This document shows, one piece after another, positions 45,001-55,900 of a stretch of 64,000 nucleotides of DNA (position 1 is the stretch's first letter; each line of letters begins with the position of its first letter). Below the pieces are notes generated by a model. That model saw only the letters and a list, made by a program, of their open reading frames with translations, was not told where the DNA came from and did not search any database. The DNA lies in contig VZSF01001525.1 in NCBI GenBank assembly GCA_013398295.1, positions 1 through 64,000 on the forward strand, written 5' to 3'. Both the position numbers and the translations under genes were made by a program. This stretch comes from Chionis minor. Lineage: Eukaryota > Chordata > Aves > Charadriiformes > Chionididae.

Positions 45001-46107
45001 TCTCACACCTTGATTCCGAGGCAACACAGGCTGCCAGGTTCTTTACTGAGACTTTTCAGCATACTAAGGCAGCAAAACCTGATCTTTCAGAAATAAAATG
45101 AACTTTTTTCCCCTCTGAGTCCACACACATAAATAAATGGCTTAGAGAAAGGTCTGGTGAACACTACTGATGAAAAACAGTGGCACGAAAAAGAAGCAGC
45201 CAACATTTACATCAGTTTACAAAGTCACTAAACAAGATAGGATTCCCCCCCCCCCAACTGCTCTTATACACTCTACTCATTTTTAAGTAATACAGAAATT
45301 TTTTACAGAAAAACACTCCTTCATACTCCTTCAATCTGGGGCATCTTGTACAAAAAAAACAAGGAAAACTGAGCTGAAAACGACTGCAGAATGAAAAAAA
45401 AGGCAATTTAGGCTGAAGATTCCAAGAGAATCCTTAACAGTGACCTGCATCAGTCTCCCAGTGAGGAAAGCACATTGCCTGACATTTTTAAAACCTAAAA
45501 CTGTAACAACTGCTGTTCAGCAGGGTCTCGTATAAACAAGCAGAAAGGTTACAAGTGTGTTAACAATGATGCTTTTGAGCTGAAAAAACTGCTAGTACAA
45601 ATTGTTCAGGATCTGTTCAGGACCTCTAGATTCTGCAAATGTAGTGGTAACAGAAAGGTTACACATGCCAAAAATGTGAACACATGAGGCACAGTGCTAT
45701 ATAACTTTTCCTGCTTTTTGGTTTTTCCCATTCAGTGGTATCTTGATGCCGACCTCAACAGATCCTTTAACAATACACGTGAATAATTTACAGCAGAGTT
45801 ATACAAAGGGATTAGTGTTCAGGAAACGAGGAACAAGAAACAGTGACAAAGGGAAGTTTGCATGACACTTAATAGCCTTGAAGAGGACAGCTGTTCACAA
45901 AAGAGCACAATCCATGCACTGCTCAAACAAAAGCCTTAATATTTGGTGTACCTGAAACGTCTTTGGAATTCCTCCAACATTGTAGTGAACCACTAGACTC
46001 ACTTTGTTGTCCTTCTCCACAATTTCAAAGCTCCCTTCTTTCCATTTTGTAATCCCAGTCTGCATGCTGCGCATCCGGACAGGTCCATGCACCTTTAGCG
46101 GAGCCAT
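13530..46107 (-). CDS. USP37: Ubiquitin-specific protease 37, complete, 23 coding exons, 988 aa
   Basis: USP37 is a cysteine-protease deubiquitinase; the family literature ties it to cyclin A stability and S-phase entry, with its own turnover by APC/C-CDH1. Exons 5' to 3' are 46107-45952, 42385-42214, 41678-41578, 40292-40111, 39752-39678, 39095-38998, 37459-37375, 36395-36234, 35728-35597, 33774-33651, 33383-33178, 32095-31978, 30743-30664, 29333-29169, 27724-27659, 27035-26885, 23120-22868, 20552-20386, 18528-18468, 16271-16156, 15038-14969, 14591-14453 and 13617-13530. All junctions are GT-AG and in phase, giving 988 codons plus TGA (human 979 as I recall). Start MAPLKVHGP matches human MSPLKIHGP. 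An upstream in-frame ATG at 46218 is ignored because a good acceptor (AG at 46162-46161) lies between and the extra residues are unlike USP37. Triad residues Cys352, His915 and Asn932/Asp933 are present. Confidence 0.96.
14195..14232. repeat. Perfect tandem duplication of 19 bp
   Basis: Two identical adjacent copies (14195-14213 and 14214-14232) of CTTCTTAAAAGATGATTTA lie in the last USP37 intron. It looks like a recent slippage or short tandem duplication. Confidence 0.95.
16156..23120 (-). other. USP37: USP37 exons 17-20: KEN box and three ubiquitin-interacting motifs
   Basis: UIM1 is about residues 714-728 (SEDELLAAVLEIS), UIM2 about 816-831 (EQELQQALAQSLQE) and UIM3 about 838-853 (EDDDLKRATELSLQ). 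UIM2 and UIM3 have the consensus Ala-x3-Ser (Ala823/Ser827, Ala845/Ser849), while UIM1 has Val722 in the Ala place. A KEN box is at residues 791-793 (ENKENKTPE), the degron known for APC/C-CDH1 control of USP37. Exon 20 adds the acidic SDEDSGNEDV stretch. Confidence 0.92.
18141..18235. repeat. AT-rich low-complexity patch
   Basis: TA-alternating and ATTAATA-type sequence of about 95 bases with only a few G or C, in a USP37 intron. It would melt easily. Nothing else is visible in it. Confidence 0.8.
25180..26250 (-). mobile_element. Ancient CR1-type LINE relic, minus strand
   Basis: Read on the minus strand, the segment follows the CR1 order. A decayed reverse-transcriptase box F-S-E-D-T-D-L-G (25899-25876) stands where CR1 has FADDTKLG. 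A region near 25590-25550 corresponds to the RPxLEYCVQFW block, and a part at 25220-25340 resembles the CR1 3' coding end on the complementary strand. Frames are broken throughout and identity to any consensus is low, so the boundaries are approximate. It lies in the large intron 16 of USP37 in the same orientation as the gene. Assignment is from remembered CR1 structure. Confidence 0.6.
26885..33774 (-). other. USP37: USP37 exons 10-16: USP palm and zinc-finger part, start of insert
   Basis: Exon 10 encodes RFAHLLAKKD and ends at MQN; exon 11 opens with DAHEFLSQCLD (residues 430-440), the conserved USP motif. Two C-x-x-C pairs, Cys496/Cys499 at the exon 11-12 junction and Cys545/Cys548 in exon 13, fit the structural zinc site of USP fingers. 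Exon 14 has LILHLKRYSFN, the conserved beta strand. Exons 15-16 start the long insertion with SKSSAALYVDSDSDDE. Confidence 0.92.
35973..35995. repeat. (AC)n microsatellite
   Basis: About eleven AC units follow a TATATGTATAT stretch in USP37 intron 8. It is a likely length polymorphism and nothing more. Confidence 0.95.
37241..37290. repeat. Nested AT-rich palindrome cluster
   Basis: GGTATATAG (37261-37269) pairs with CTATATACC (37281-37289), and shorter TAAGCTATA/TATAGCTTA-type segments overlap it. The set could form alternative small cruciforms. It lies in USP37 intron 7. Confidence 0.7.
42386..45951. other. USP37 intron 1 (3.6 kb)
   Basis: AT-rich left part; a TTTGG/GT-rich low-complexity tract ending in a T run at 43728-43812; a GC-richer island near 44300-44700 with an open minus frame that contains a hydrophobic, Trp/Phe-rich stretch; and an 11-C run near 45246. 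No known exon or element was recognised. Confidence 0.6.
43728..43812. repeat. GT/TTTGG-rich tract ending in T-run
   Basis: Irregular GTTTG and TTTGG units, interrupted by G runs, end in two T homopolymers. It is simple sequence, possibly the decayed tail of a retroposed copy, but no body of an element is recognisable next to it. Confidence 0.6.
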
Positions 46108-46573
46108 GCTTTCTCGCAGAAAAAGAGCTAACAAGAGCAAGCACACTCCACCTATAAAACCTGTTAAAAAGGAGAAATTCGTAACTAGGCAGGCCAAAGA
46201 ATCAGCACAGACAGACATTGGCGTGGCTTGAAGTTTCTCTAGAAGTTTGGTGGAACTGCTTGGCCGGCGTTTTCAAACACGGCGAAGGAAAGTCAGGCAC
46301 AGGGAAACTTAGGATTCATAAAACCTCTCCCAGTTTGGGCAGCAAGGCGCAGATTCCTCACTGCTGGAAGCCGAGCAGACCCAACCCACGGCCGCAGAAC
46401 TTCTCGCAAACCCTTACAGCAACTTCAAACGAGAAATAGCACCCCCACCCTCACCGCCGCTGCGGGATCCCGGTTGGCATGGCGGGGGTGGTGGTGGCGA
46501 TATTTTAAATTTTAAAAATAAATAAATAAAAATTAGAAGAAACTAATGAAGCGGCCCCGGGAGGGGCAGCTGA
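46108..46573 (-). other. USP37: USP37 5' leader region
   Basis: Between the USP37 start codon (46107) and the gap at 46574. A polypyrimidine tract with AG at 46162-46161 on the minus strand suggests that the coding exon 1 begins near 46160 and is joined to an untranslated first exon further right. The exact start site is not visible, and the CpG-rich part is interrupted by the gap. Confidence 0.5.
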
Positions 46574-46628
46574 NNNNNNNNNNNNNNNNNNNNNNNNNNN
46601 NNNNNNNNNNNNNNNNNNNNNNNNNNNN
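46574..46628. other. Assembly gap (55 N) in the shared promoter
   Basis: Unknown bases between GC-rich flanks on the USP37 side of the bidirectional promoter, typical of CpG islands that sequence poorly. Confidence 0.99.
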
Positions 46629-46726
46629 AAGGGGAAAGGGGAAGGGGGCGGCGGCGGCGGATGGCGGGAACCGGCCAGCAGCGCCAGACGCCGCACGCAC
46701 GCACGCACGCACGCGCGCGCGCGCGC

Positions 46727-46734
46727 TGACGTCA
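46727..46734. promoter_or_regulatory. CRE palindrome TGACGTCA
   Basis: A full CREB/ATF octamer directly follows the CG repeat, 222 bases upstream of the CNOT9 ATG. Being palindromic, it can act on both genes. Confidence 0.6.
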
Positions 46735-46756
46735 GCGGCACCGCCCTAGCCCCATC

Positions 46757-46766
46757 GCGCATGCGC
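46757..46766. promoter_or_regulatory. NRF1 palindrome GCGCATGCGC
   Basis: A perfect NRF1 site 190 bases upstream of the CNOT9 ATG and 22 bases past the CRE. Such sites are common in TATA-less bidirectional promoters. Confidence 0.65.
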
Positions 46767-46955
46767 AGAAGGCGGGCGGCTCAGCGCACCACCCCATAGC
46801 CCCTCCTGGCCCGCGCGCAGCGCTCGGCTCCTGGCCCCGCCCCCTGTCCCAGCCTCCCTCGCGCGCGGGGTGAGGGGTCAGGGCGGGCCCTGGGTCTATG
46901 GCGGCGGCCTCCTGAGGCGGGTCCGGCGGCGGCACCACCGGCACCGCGCTCCACC

Positions 46956-49900
46956 ATGCACAGCCTGGCCACGGCCGCGGTGAGGCGCGGCTCCGTGACC
47001 CGGTGGGGCAGGGACGGGACGGAGAGGAGAGGAGAGGAGAGGAGACAGGGCTGGGGGACGGGACCCCGTTGGCGCAGGCCGCGTGGGGAGCGGCCGCCCT
47101 CCCCTCAGCGGGTCGGTGGCCGACTGGGGCGGCGGGATGCCTTTGGTAGCGTTTCCTTGTTCCAGCTGCTGCGCCGGGGATTCCTCTGTGCCTCCCCGAG
47201 GCCGCCGTGCCTTGCTCCGCACCTCATAGGGACGGCGTGGCTCGTCCAGGGGCTAGGAGGGCTTCCCTGCTGGGTGCCCGGGCTGTGTTCCTCCTGCCCG
47301 CTGTGTATCACATAGGGTTTTTACTCCTTTTGCCCGCCGTGCTCCTTCCCTGTGCCCGAACGCCTGTTGCGTGCCCAGCCACCTACTCTGTCCTCGGGGG
47401 AGCTCTTTTACTTCTGGCCTTGACTACATAGGGAAAGAGGGGATAGCAAGAACTTCCTCAGGATGGGAGGAAAGACAGAGACCACCTGTTTCTTCTTCCA
47501 TTTTCCTCCCCTGAAACCTTGCAGTGATGTCTGTCGTGGGTGCTTGCACTCCTCCCCCTCAGGAAGCTGCCGTGGTGGGATGGGATGCCTGATGTTCAGG
47601 CTGGTGGGAGTGGAACAGTACCTTGACCTGGCTGGATTCAGAAATGGAAGCTGAGTTTGAACGATGTGGTTATTTCATCTTATTTGCCATATGAATGGGT
47701 TCGTGTTTTGTTTTTCACTTGTCCAAATGCACGTGTTCATTGCGTGTGTAAGACTTCGTATAGTCAATTGAGTCTCAGGTGCGTCTTGGGTTTGGGAGGT
47801 GTATTGCAAGACCAGTGGTTACAGCTGTTTTCAAATGAACTTACCTCAAGAATCTGCTTGGACTAACAAGAGTGAGTAAAGTACTTATGAGCAGGAGTTG
47901 AGAGAACTTTTTAGTCTTCCCACTTTGTTTATGTGCTCGTGACTTTAAATTGGTTATTGAAGTGCTTGCAAATACTCGTGATTTAAAGTGATGCTTTCCA
48001 GAGCGTAGAAGGGTGTGCAAGATCATGGAGAACTCTCTTAATCAACATTTATGCTTTTATAGCAACGTAATTCCTAAGTGCTTGTTGAAATGCGTGAGTG
48101 ACTGTTGTATCTTCCATTAATCCTCTATTTGTGTTCTAGTTGCCACTCTATAAAAGAATTTTTTTTAAGACAATTTTAACAAAATAGTCTGTTTCGGGAA
48201 TAGAAATCGCCTTTAGTTTGGGGCTCATTTGAATGTATGTTTAATTTATACATAATGCCACCTGCTAGTTCTGTATGTCTGTTAGTATGTGTAGACTAAA
48301 GGTGACAGGGAAAGGCTGTTTGCCTCTAGAGCTCGGCTTGGGAGCTGTGGTAAATAACATTACTTCTTAGCAGAGTCATGGATTGGCTCCGAAATCTGTT
48401 AGGGTGTTGTGAATGCTTGTCATGATAAAGCTGTGGTAAGCCAGAGCAGTGGTCTTGATACAGTTGTCATGGTTTAACCCCAGCCAGCAGGTAGGACCAT
48501 GCAGATGCTCACTCACTCCCCCAGTTGGGATGGGGAAGAGAATCAGAAGAGCAGAAGTGAGAAAACACATGAGTTGAGATAAAAACAGTTTAATAGGTAA
48601 AGCAGAAGCCACGTGTGCAAGCAAAACAAAACCAAGGGCTTCATTCACTGCTTCCCATCAGCAGGCAGGTGTTCAGCCAGCCATCCCCAGGAAAGTCCCC
48701 CCTTCATCCTTCCTCCCCCACTTTATATACTGAGCATGACGTCACACGGTATGGAATATCCCTTTGGTCAGTTGGGGCCAGCTGTCCCGGCTGTGTCCCC
48801 TCCCAACTTCTTGTGCACTCCCAGCCTGCTTGTTGGCAGGGCAGCGTGAGGAGCAGAAGAGGCCTTGACTGCTTAGCAACAACCAAAAACATCAGTGCGC
48901 TATCAACATCACTTTCATCCTAAATCCAAAACACAGCACTATACCAGCCGCTAGGAAGAAAGTTAACTCTATCCCAGCTGAAACCATGACAACAGTGATG
49001 CTGGTGGCAGAGCTGACACTTCTATTTCAGGCCTGAAGACAGCGTAACGTGCTAGATGCTCAAGAACACAGGCTAAAACAAATAAGTATAGCTGTAACTA
49101 GCAGTAAGGCATTGAAAGCCCAACTCAAACCAGCTAATTCAGTGCTACTGAAGTTCAAAGTCCATTTTGAGTTGGTGATCTATCAAAATAGTTTAAAAAG
49201 CACAGGTATCCAGTTAGGCAATGTCATACTTTGGTTGACACATAATTTTACCAGGGTGCCTAGCAGCAACTGCTCACTTTGGAAGAGAAAGCCAGTTGCC
49301 TAAATTCAGTTTGCTATGTGATTGTTGGAGATGTAATTGGTAATTGGGCGTGGATGTTTGAGGTCATGCTGTTTCCCTTGAGGAAGGTGTTACAAGGTCT
49401 TTCATGATGCAGAGGTGGCTAGTTTGTGCTGTGTTGAGGTACTGTTAGTAACTTTTGCTTTCCCTGTGTGCCAAAAAAAGTCTGCCTGGCAGGGTTCTGT
49501 GTCAGACATTGCAGGATTTGTGTGTAGCCTTCAGGGTTCCCCAAAATTTTAGGTTTTAGAGGGAGAAGGGGGAACAACAATAAAATAGGAAATTAGCAAA
49601 AAATATGTCTTTGAATTTAAACTAAAATGAGAGGAGCCACAGTAGAGCCTGTGAAAAGCAGTTGGTTCTGACTAAGAAAGATATTGGACATCATAACCTT
49701 AATTGTGTGGAAAATCTATTTAGTGTTCTCTAGGGATCACAAACACGGATTGTGCTTTTAAAGGGTCGATGTATTTAAGCTTACAGGAACTGAAACTTCC
49801 AGTGAATCTAGAAAAATAGATGGAAGCTTTAGATAACACAATTATAACAACATTATTGCTACGCTGCTTGTCACTCTACTATCCTAAATGAAAACAAATG

Positions 49901-52900
49901 AGCTCTGTTCATTCTCCCTTGCTTTCTGAGCTCTAGTGTAGGAGTTGCCATTGGAATTGCACTCCCAGCTGTAAAAACACGATAAATTTGCCTGAATTAC
50001 TAATTTAGTGTGAAGTTCTGGGGGGAAAAAAAAAATAATTGAGTAGTCAAGAGAAAAAAGAGGATAGGAGGGAAGATGAACAGCTAAAAGTATTTGAGCC
50101 CTAAGAGTATAAGGTTTGATAACAGTGCTTTGGCTTATATATAGACATTTAAGTTAAATAATATGATGGAAGTGGCTGGAGGAGAGAGAAATCCCACAGC
50201 TGGGGAAGAATCTATTTGCATATGACTGTGGATGAAAGGAGGAGGAAAATGTTTGCAGAAATAGAGGCAAAAAGCTCTGGAGGTGTCTGCCAAAGGTTAA
50301 GAAGTCTCCCTTCATCCCTCCTGCAGTTCTCGGAGCCTGCCTCTGGCATGTAGTTTCAGGTTTGATTCCAGCCACTTTCAATTCCTGAACTCCTTTGTCT
50401 TCTTTTTGGTGCCTCACTGATGAGCTACTTAGCAGTGGTGTTGCTGTCAGTGCTGTACAGGCAGCGCTCATGTCTATCGTGGTATGTGCATGAAGAGTTT
50501 TAGTCTGGGTTTAAAAAAAAAAAAAAAGAAAAGAAATATGGTCCATTCTCGGTTCCTAGCTGTGATTGCCATACATGTGGGGATGCTGAGCTGGTTGTAT
50601 GCAGGCTAGCTCAGGAGCACCAGCGCGCCAACAGGGCTGTGCTTTATTTGAATAGTAAACACTGTGGCAGAATGTTTGAATAGATTCTGAACTGCGTTTT
50701 GGAAGTGTTCACCCAGGAGGTTTTAATGTTGATGTTTGTGTTCCTCAAAGTTTTGTATCTGAATCACCAAATTGTCTACTTAGGAAGCCTGCTGAGCGTT
50801 TATTTTCACCTCCAGTGCTGCTTGTGCCAGCAGAGGCATGAAACAAACTTTCATTCAAAGACTTGTGCTTTGCCCTCTCCACAGCAACTATGCTACAATT
50901 CCACAGTCCCTGTTTCTCTTCCTTTCCTCCACAGCCTTCCTTCATTTTTTTGGCTTCAAAACTTGTTGGCCTTGATGTTGTTCTTTCCCCAGTGTTCCAA
51001 GAAAGGCAGAAGAGAAATCCTGCATTTCTCCTGAGTAGCAGAAAAAGCGCCTTGACTGTGAATACAGATCTGCCCTTCTCTGTTTAGTTTGAACCAGAAC
51101 AAAATCAGCCTTGAAAAATTCCCTTTTAGCTCCATGCCTGTAAAAAGATACATGGAATGAATATGAGACGTCTGCAACAGCAGGTGTCACTGGCTGTGGA
51201 TGGTGTCATGCTGATACTGGAGCAGTGAGAATTTTTCTAGTATTTGTATGAATATTTTTCACATGTATGTTGGGTGAATCCCATTGGCAGGTTCCAAACT
51301 CATGGGCGTTTTTGGAGAGGTAGCGCCTGCCTTTGAATTTGTGGAAGCTTGCAATTGAAGCGTGAAATGAATGCGTGCTAAGTGCAGATGGAGCAAATGA
51401 TAGCTGGCTTAAGTATGTGTGACCTCCTCGGGAGCTCTGCTGGCACAGACAGGCAGCAGCATGGCTCTCTTATATTGCTGAATAAAGTTACAAGGTACTA
51501 CTTGACAAGTGGATTAAGACAGACTGTCCTAATGAGTCAGGCCAGAAAGTAAAACCTTTGTGTTTCAAATGGGTGAAGACTAATCTAAGGGAGGGATCCA
51601 TATTCAGAGCATCTTATGGCAGCTTTAGTTCCTCCCTCCCCCAGTCGCGGGTTTCTTAAGCACTTTTTTGCTACTCTGCCAGGTTGAGCAAAAGGTTTGG
51701 GTGAGATTTAAATAAAACATTAGGACTGAAGTTTTCTTGTCTCCCTCCCAGCCTGTGCCAACAGCGCTGGCTCAGGTTGACCGTGAAAAGATTTACCAGT
51801 GGATCAATGAGCTGTCCAGCCCCGAGACACGGGAGAACGCGCTGCTGGAGCTGAGCAAGAAGCGTGAGTCTGTGCCTGACCTTGCCCCGATGCTATGGCA
51901 CTCATTTGGCACGATCGCAGCGCTCCTTCAGGTAGGTAGGACTGGTGGTATCTTTATTCCGTGGTGCAGCACCAGCGTGCTGCAATGCTTGTGTGTCCAT
52001 GGGGCAGATCTGGGGAGGCACCGGTGGGGTCCCTTATCGCCATTGCTGGGAGTATGATGTATGTCGGATCATGTGGGGAGGGGAGCAGGTGTGGGAAGCC
52101 CATTTGCCGTTAGTTATCACTAGCATAGTGGTGTGTGCAGAGACTGTAAAGTTTCTAATTAGACAGCTTGCGTAGTTGGAAGGGGAATAGGCAAGTTCTT
52201 GGGTGTATGAGCTCCCTGTGGATCACATTCTGCTTATTTTCATACAGTGTCGTAGGAGAGCCGCAACAGTCTTACTCCTGAGATCTCTGGTTTGATTTGT
52301 TTTGCATGAGCTTGAGCACTTCCCTGGTCAAAAGGTTGCCCTTGCAGGGAGCCAGCTGGAAGGGCAGTAAGGGAACGCTGCTCACTGCTCCAGAGATCCT
52401 TGCAAGTGAACGTACCTGCATTGCATATGAAACCGAGTGGCTCAGCTTATCTCTGGGCAAACTACTCTACAGCTGATGACTGGCTATCTCTCAGTGCCGA
52501 ATCTAGTCATTTCTTTCGAAGAAGGAAAGAAAAGCATGCAAGATTGGCAATGTCAAACTGTTCTCGGAATGGCCCTGAAACAAGTGAAGCAAATTAGAAG
52601 GGAGCTGTAGTTGGAAGCAGGCAGATTTCTGAATCGAATTTTTCACCCTCAGCTGCTTCCCCTGCATTGAGTGAGAGGAGGACGAGCAGCTACAATATGA
52701 ATAGAGTGGGTGTGCTCTGCCTCTAGGCACAGGAACAACACTCCTCTTCGATCTGGAAGTTCAAAACAAAGCAGTTCCTGCAGTAGTAAAGAGCCAAGAA
52801 ATCAAGTGAACCATTTTTTACTGAAATTAAAGTTTGAATGGACTCCCGTGACTCCTTGTCAAGTCGACTCTGACCCAGCTCTGCCCTTGCCTGGGCAGCG

Positions 52901-55900
52901 TGGTGGCTGCCATCTAACTTCAAAGTGATGCTTGGGGAAAGCAAACCGTCATCTTGTGTCATCATAGTTCCATGCTGGGCAAGTGCTTTGGTGCAGCTTT
53001 CTGATGGTTTTCTCCTTTAACTTTTCTTCATCTGTTAATTTTTAGGAAATTGTAAATATTTATCCATCAATCAACCCTCCGACTTTGACAGCCCATCAGT
53101 CCAACAGAGTATGCAATGCTTTAGCTCTATTGCAGTGTGTTGCATCACATCCTGAAACGAGGTAAGTGTTTCCAGGTGTGTGAGTTTTCTAAGGTGTTGA
53201 TGTTGACAGCTCAGCTGGTCTGTTTGACTCCAGAAGCACGTAAGCTCCTCTCTTCTCTTTTGTTAAGAGAATTGGAACAGAGGACAGTGCTGGAAGATAG
53301 GCAGCTGCCTGCTGCTTTCACTTGTTCATGTGGATTATCAGATGACAGTTTTATGGTGGTCCTAAATGCATTGCATTCCCTGGATCATCTTGAGATCCTG
53401 CAAATTCCCAAAACATTGTGTTGTGGCAGCTCCTGGGAGCTCAGCCAGAGATAAGGGTACCTTTGTGCTGAGTGCAGTGTGCGGGATCCTTGTTTTAATG
53501 AGCTTACAGTTATTTAGACCAGCCGCTTACAGTTATTTAGACCAGCTGTCCAAAGGGTGGAGTGAGCAGGACTGTCCTTCCCAGAGATTTTATGTGGCCA
53601 GGGAGCAACGGCAGAGCCATGTCTGGAGTCCTCAGCCAGTGCCTGACTCGGGTTTTCTCAATCTGTGTCCAGCTCGTGTCAGCAGAAGAAAAGATGATGT
53701 TGGTTTATCCAAAATCAGTAGCTAAAACTCAGGAGGAAAAAAAAAAAAACCAAAACCCAGAGATCCATGACCTCATGCTTCTGTTCCTGCTGAGAAGAAA
53801 ATGCTGCATAGCTGAAGTTGTTTTTAAGCTGCTGCAAAGTAGTGTTAAGCACCAACCCTCCATGAGATGATATCCAAAGAAATAGGGTAGTCTTATACCA
53901 TACACCTTTACATTTAAAGTTTCAGAACTGAAAATGAAGGAAGAAATCTGGATGATTGTGCTAGAGAGCTTCCCTCTGCTGGCAGAGCTGTCTGCGGGTT
54001 TCTCCCTTCGGACTGTATTTTTCACCATTGTCAGAAGGCAGTGTCGGGACTTTTGGGGAAAGGTGGCTGTGCACATTTAAACTGTGCTAATGCCTAGAGA
54101 TCAGCCAGTCTGGATTTCTGTCATGCAGAGGCTTTGTGCATGCATTGCAGCTGACTGTCCCTGCCCATGGGAGGCTGCAAGGTGAAATGCAACAGTGAAT
54201 GTACAAATCAGAGGGTCTTGGTGGCAGGGAGAGGTAATAAAAACAACAGGATGTGCTGTGTTCCTGGTCAGCTGGAAGCAGCAATGCAAGCAACTGACAG
54301 TTTAGGTATTAGGTTTTGTGCTATACCCAGTGCAGAGTTTAATTCATACCTTTCCCTCAGAGAATGAACTGTTACCCACTTTTGAGGAGCAGCAGCAATG
54401 GTGTTTGTCAGGAACAGTCTGAGGCTCTGTGTGGTAACGCTGGATTGTGTGCACTTTTTGTTTTCCTTGTCTCTCACATTGGGTGTTCATTCTTTCCTAC
54501 AGGTCAGCTTTTCTGGCAGCTCATATCCCTCTCTTCCTGTACCCCTTCTTGCACACAGTTAGCAAGACACGTCCATTTGAGTACCTGCGGCTCACAAGCC
54601 TCGGAGTGATTGGTAAGCAGCCAGACTAGTACTGGAGCGCTGGTTTCTTATCAAATTGGATGCAGTTCATGCTGTGGGTATAGAGATGTGCACAACCAAA
54701 ATCACAGGTCTCTCTTTTTGTTGGAATCTTCTGAGTCCTGTAGTATTAACAGGAGGAGCTGCTCCTTTTCCATCAGTTGTGGAGGCAGGTTCCTCTCAGT
54801 GTGTAGGAACTGGGCTTTTCAATAATAACAAAACACTGAAGTCTGGGTGCATTGCCAAAAATACGTTTCCTGTGACTACAAGCACCTACAGACTTGTTGA
54901 GCCTTGCCTCTCAGCCCAGCCAGCTAGACAGTGGGATGGGCACGTGCAGACTGAGCTTTCTTTGAGTTTTTGTCATTGATTGACTTGGGTGTATTTGCCC
55001 TGTCTTCCCCTTACCCTGTTTTTTTTCTTCTTCTTTCTGCCCAAAACTCTAAATACATGACAAAAGAAGGTCTTAAAATGCATTTTTTCTTCCTAGAGGT
55101 TGCTGTGGGTGACATGATCCTCTTGTGTGTTTGTTACCACTTGGGGAGAGAGCCAAAAATGCATCCCCTTTCTGAAAAACAAACCACCCCCAAATCCAGA
55201 TTCGTTACTATTGTGCTGCCAAAATGAATTCCTCTCCAGCCGTGTGCTACAGTATATTTAGGATGACACTTGCTTTGGTTGCCATTCAGACTTAATGATT
55301 CCTAGGGAGGACACAGCACAGGCCCTCTTTGAAAGGTGAGATTTTTGGAAACAATTTATCATTTATTGATTTTGGTCTTTGTTTTTCCTTCAAGGGGCCT
55401 TGGTGAAAACTGATGAGCAAGAAGTGATAAATTTCTTATTGACAACAGAAATTATCCCCCTGTGCTTACGTATTATGGAGTCTGGCAGTGAACTCTCCAA
55501 AACGGTACCTACTCCTTTTGTCTTAATTAAGACTTGTTGTTTCTCTCTGACTGGCCAGGCAGCCAGTAACGTGCAGAGTTGGCTTGTGTCCTGTTGCAAA
55601 TGCTGGGGCAACTCTGGGTGGAATTTCTACCTCAAAAACACAAACAAACCAAAACCACCAAACTAAGCTGGAGTTCCTGAGCTTGGTGGTTTTGCTGTGA
55701 AAGCAACACCCGTTCCCTCCTTTGCAGCCCTGCAGGGTAACTTTCAGGGCTGAGCTGGATCAACTTTCCTTGGCCTGAGAGAACAAATGCCGTAGCTGCG
55801 CAGCGCAGCGGTTGGGCAGCAGCTGTTAGTTGTGGTTATGGGAACGTTGACCACACTGGACTAGTTTGTTGTCTTCTCTGCTCAGAGGCCCCTTTCCCCC

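Larger units (their letters stand above)
38998..46107 (-). other. USP37: USP37 N-terminal PH-like region and variable linker (exons 1-6, residues 1 to about 261)
   Basis: Exons 1-2 (residues 1-109) encode the conserved N-terminal module, with TGITKWKEGSFEIVEK and FLTIDKVPFKD visible; in human USP37 this part folds as a PH domain. Exons 3-6 encode a serine-rich linker that varies between species. The block ENPFRKVLG in exon 4 and SEDYPKEND in exon 5 anchor it to the family. Intron 1 (42386-45951, 3.6 kb) is the second largest, after the intron at 23121-26884. Confidence 0.88.
46440..46955. promoter_or_regulatory. CpG-island bidirectional promoter of USP37 and CNOT9
   Basis: The two start codons are head to head, 848 bases apart. 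The spacer changes from AT-rich to very CpG-rich, with a (CGCA)n-(CG)n run at 46693-46726, a CRE palindrome, an NRF1 palindrome and GC-rich leader sequence running into the CNOT9 ATG. No TATA box is seen near either gene. A 55-base gap removes part of it. Shared use is inferred from geometry. Confidence 0.8.
46980..51751 (+). other. CNOT9: CNOT9 intron 1 (4.8 kb)
   Basis: The first 450 bases are CpG-island sequence with a (GGAGA)5 run at 47021-47045. A solo LTR occupies 48465-48991. The rest is mixed-composition intron without a recognisable exon or RNA gene. Confidence 0.8.

Noticed and set aside
46108..46218. In-frame upstream ATG at 46218 extending USP37 with a hydrophobic leader
   Set aside because: A good splice acceptor lies between it and the conserved start, and the extra residues are unlike any USP37 N-terminus I know, so a signal peptide is not credible.
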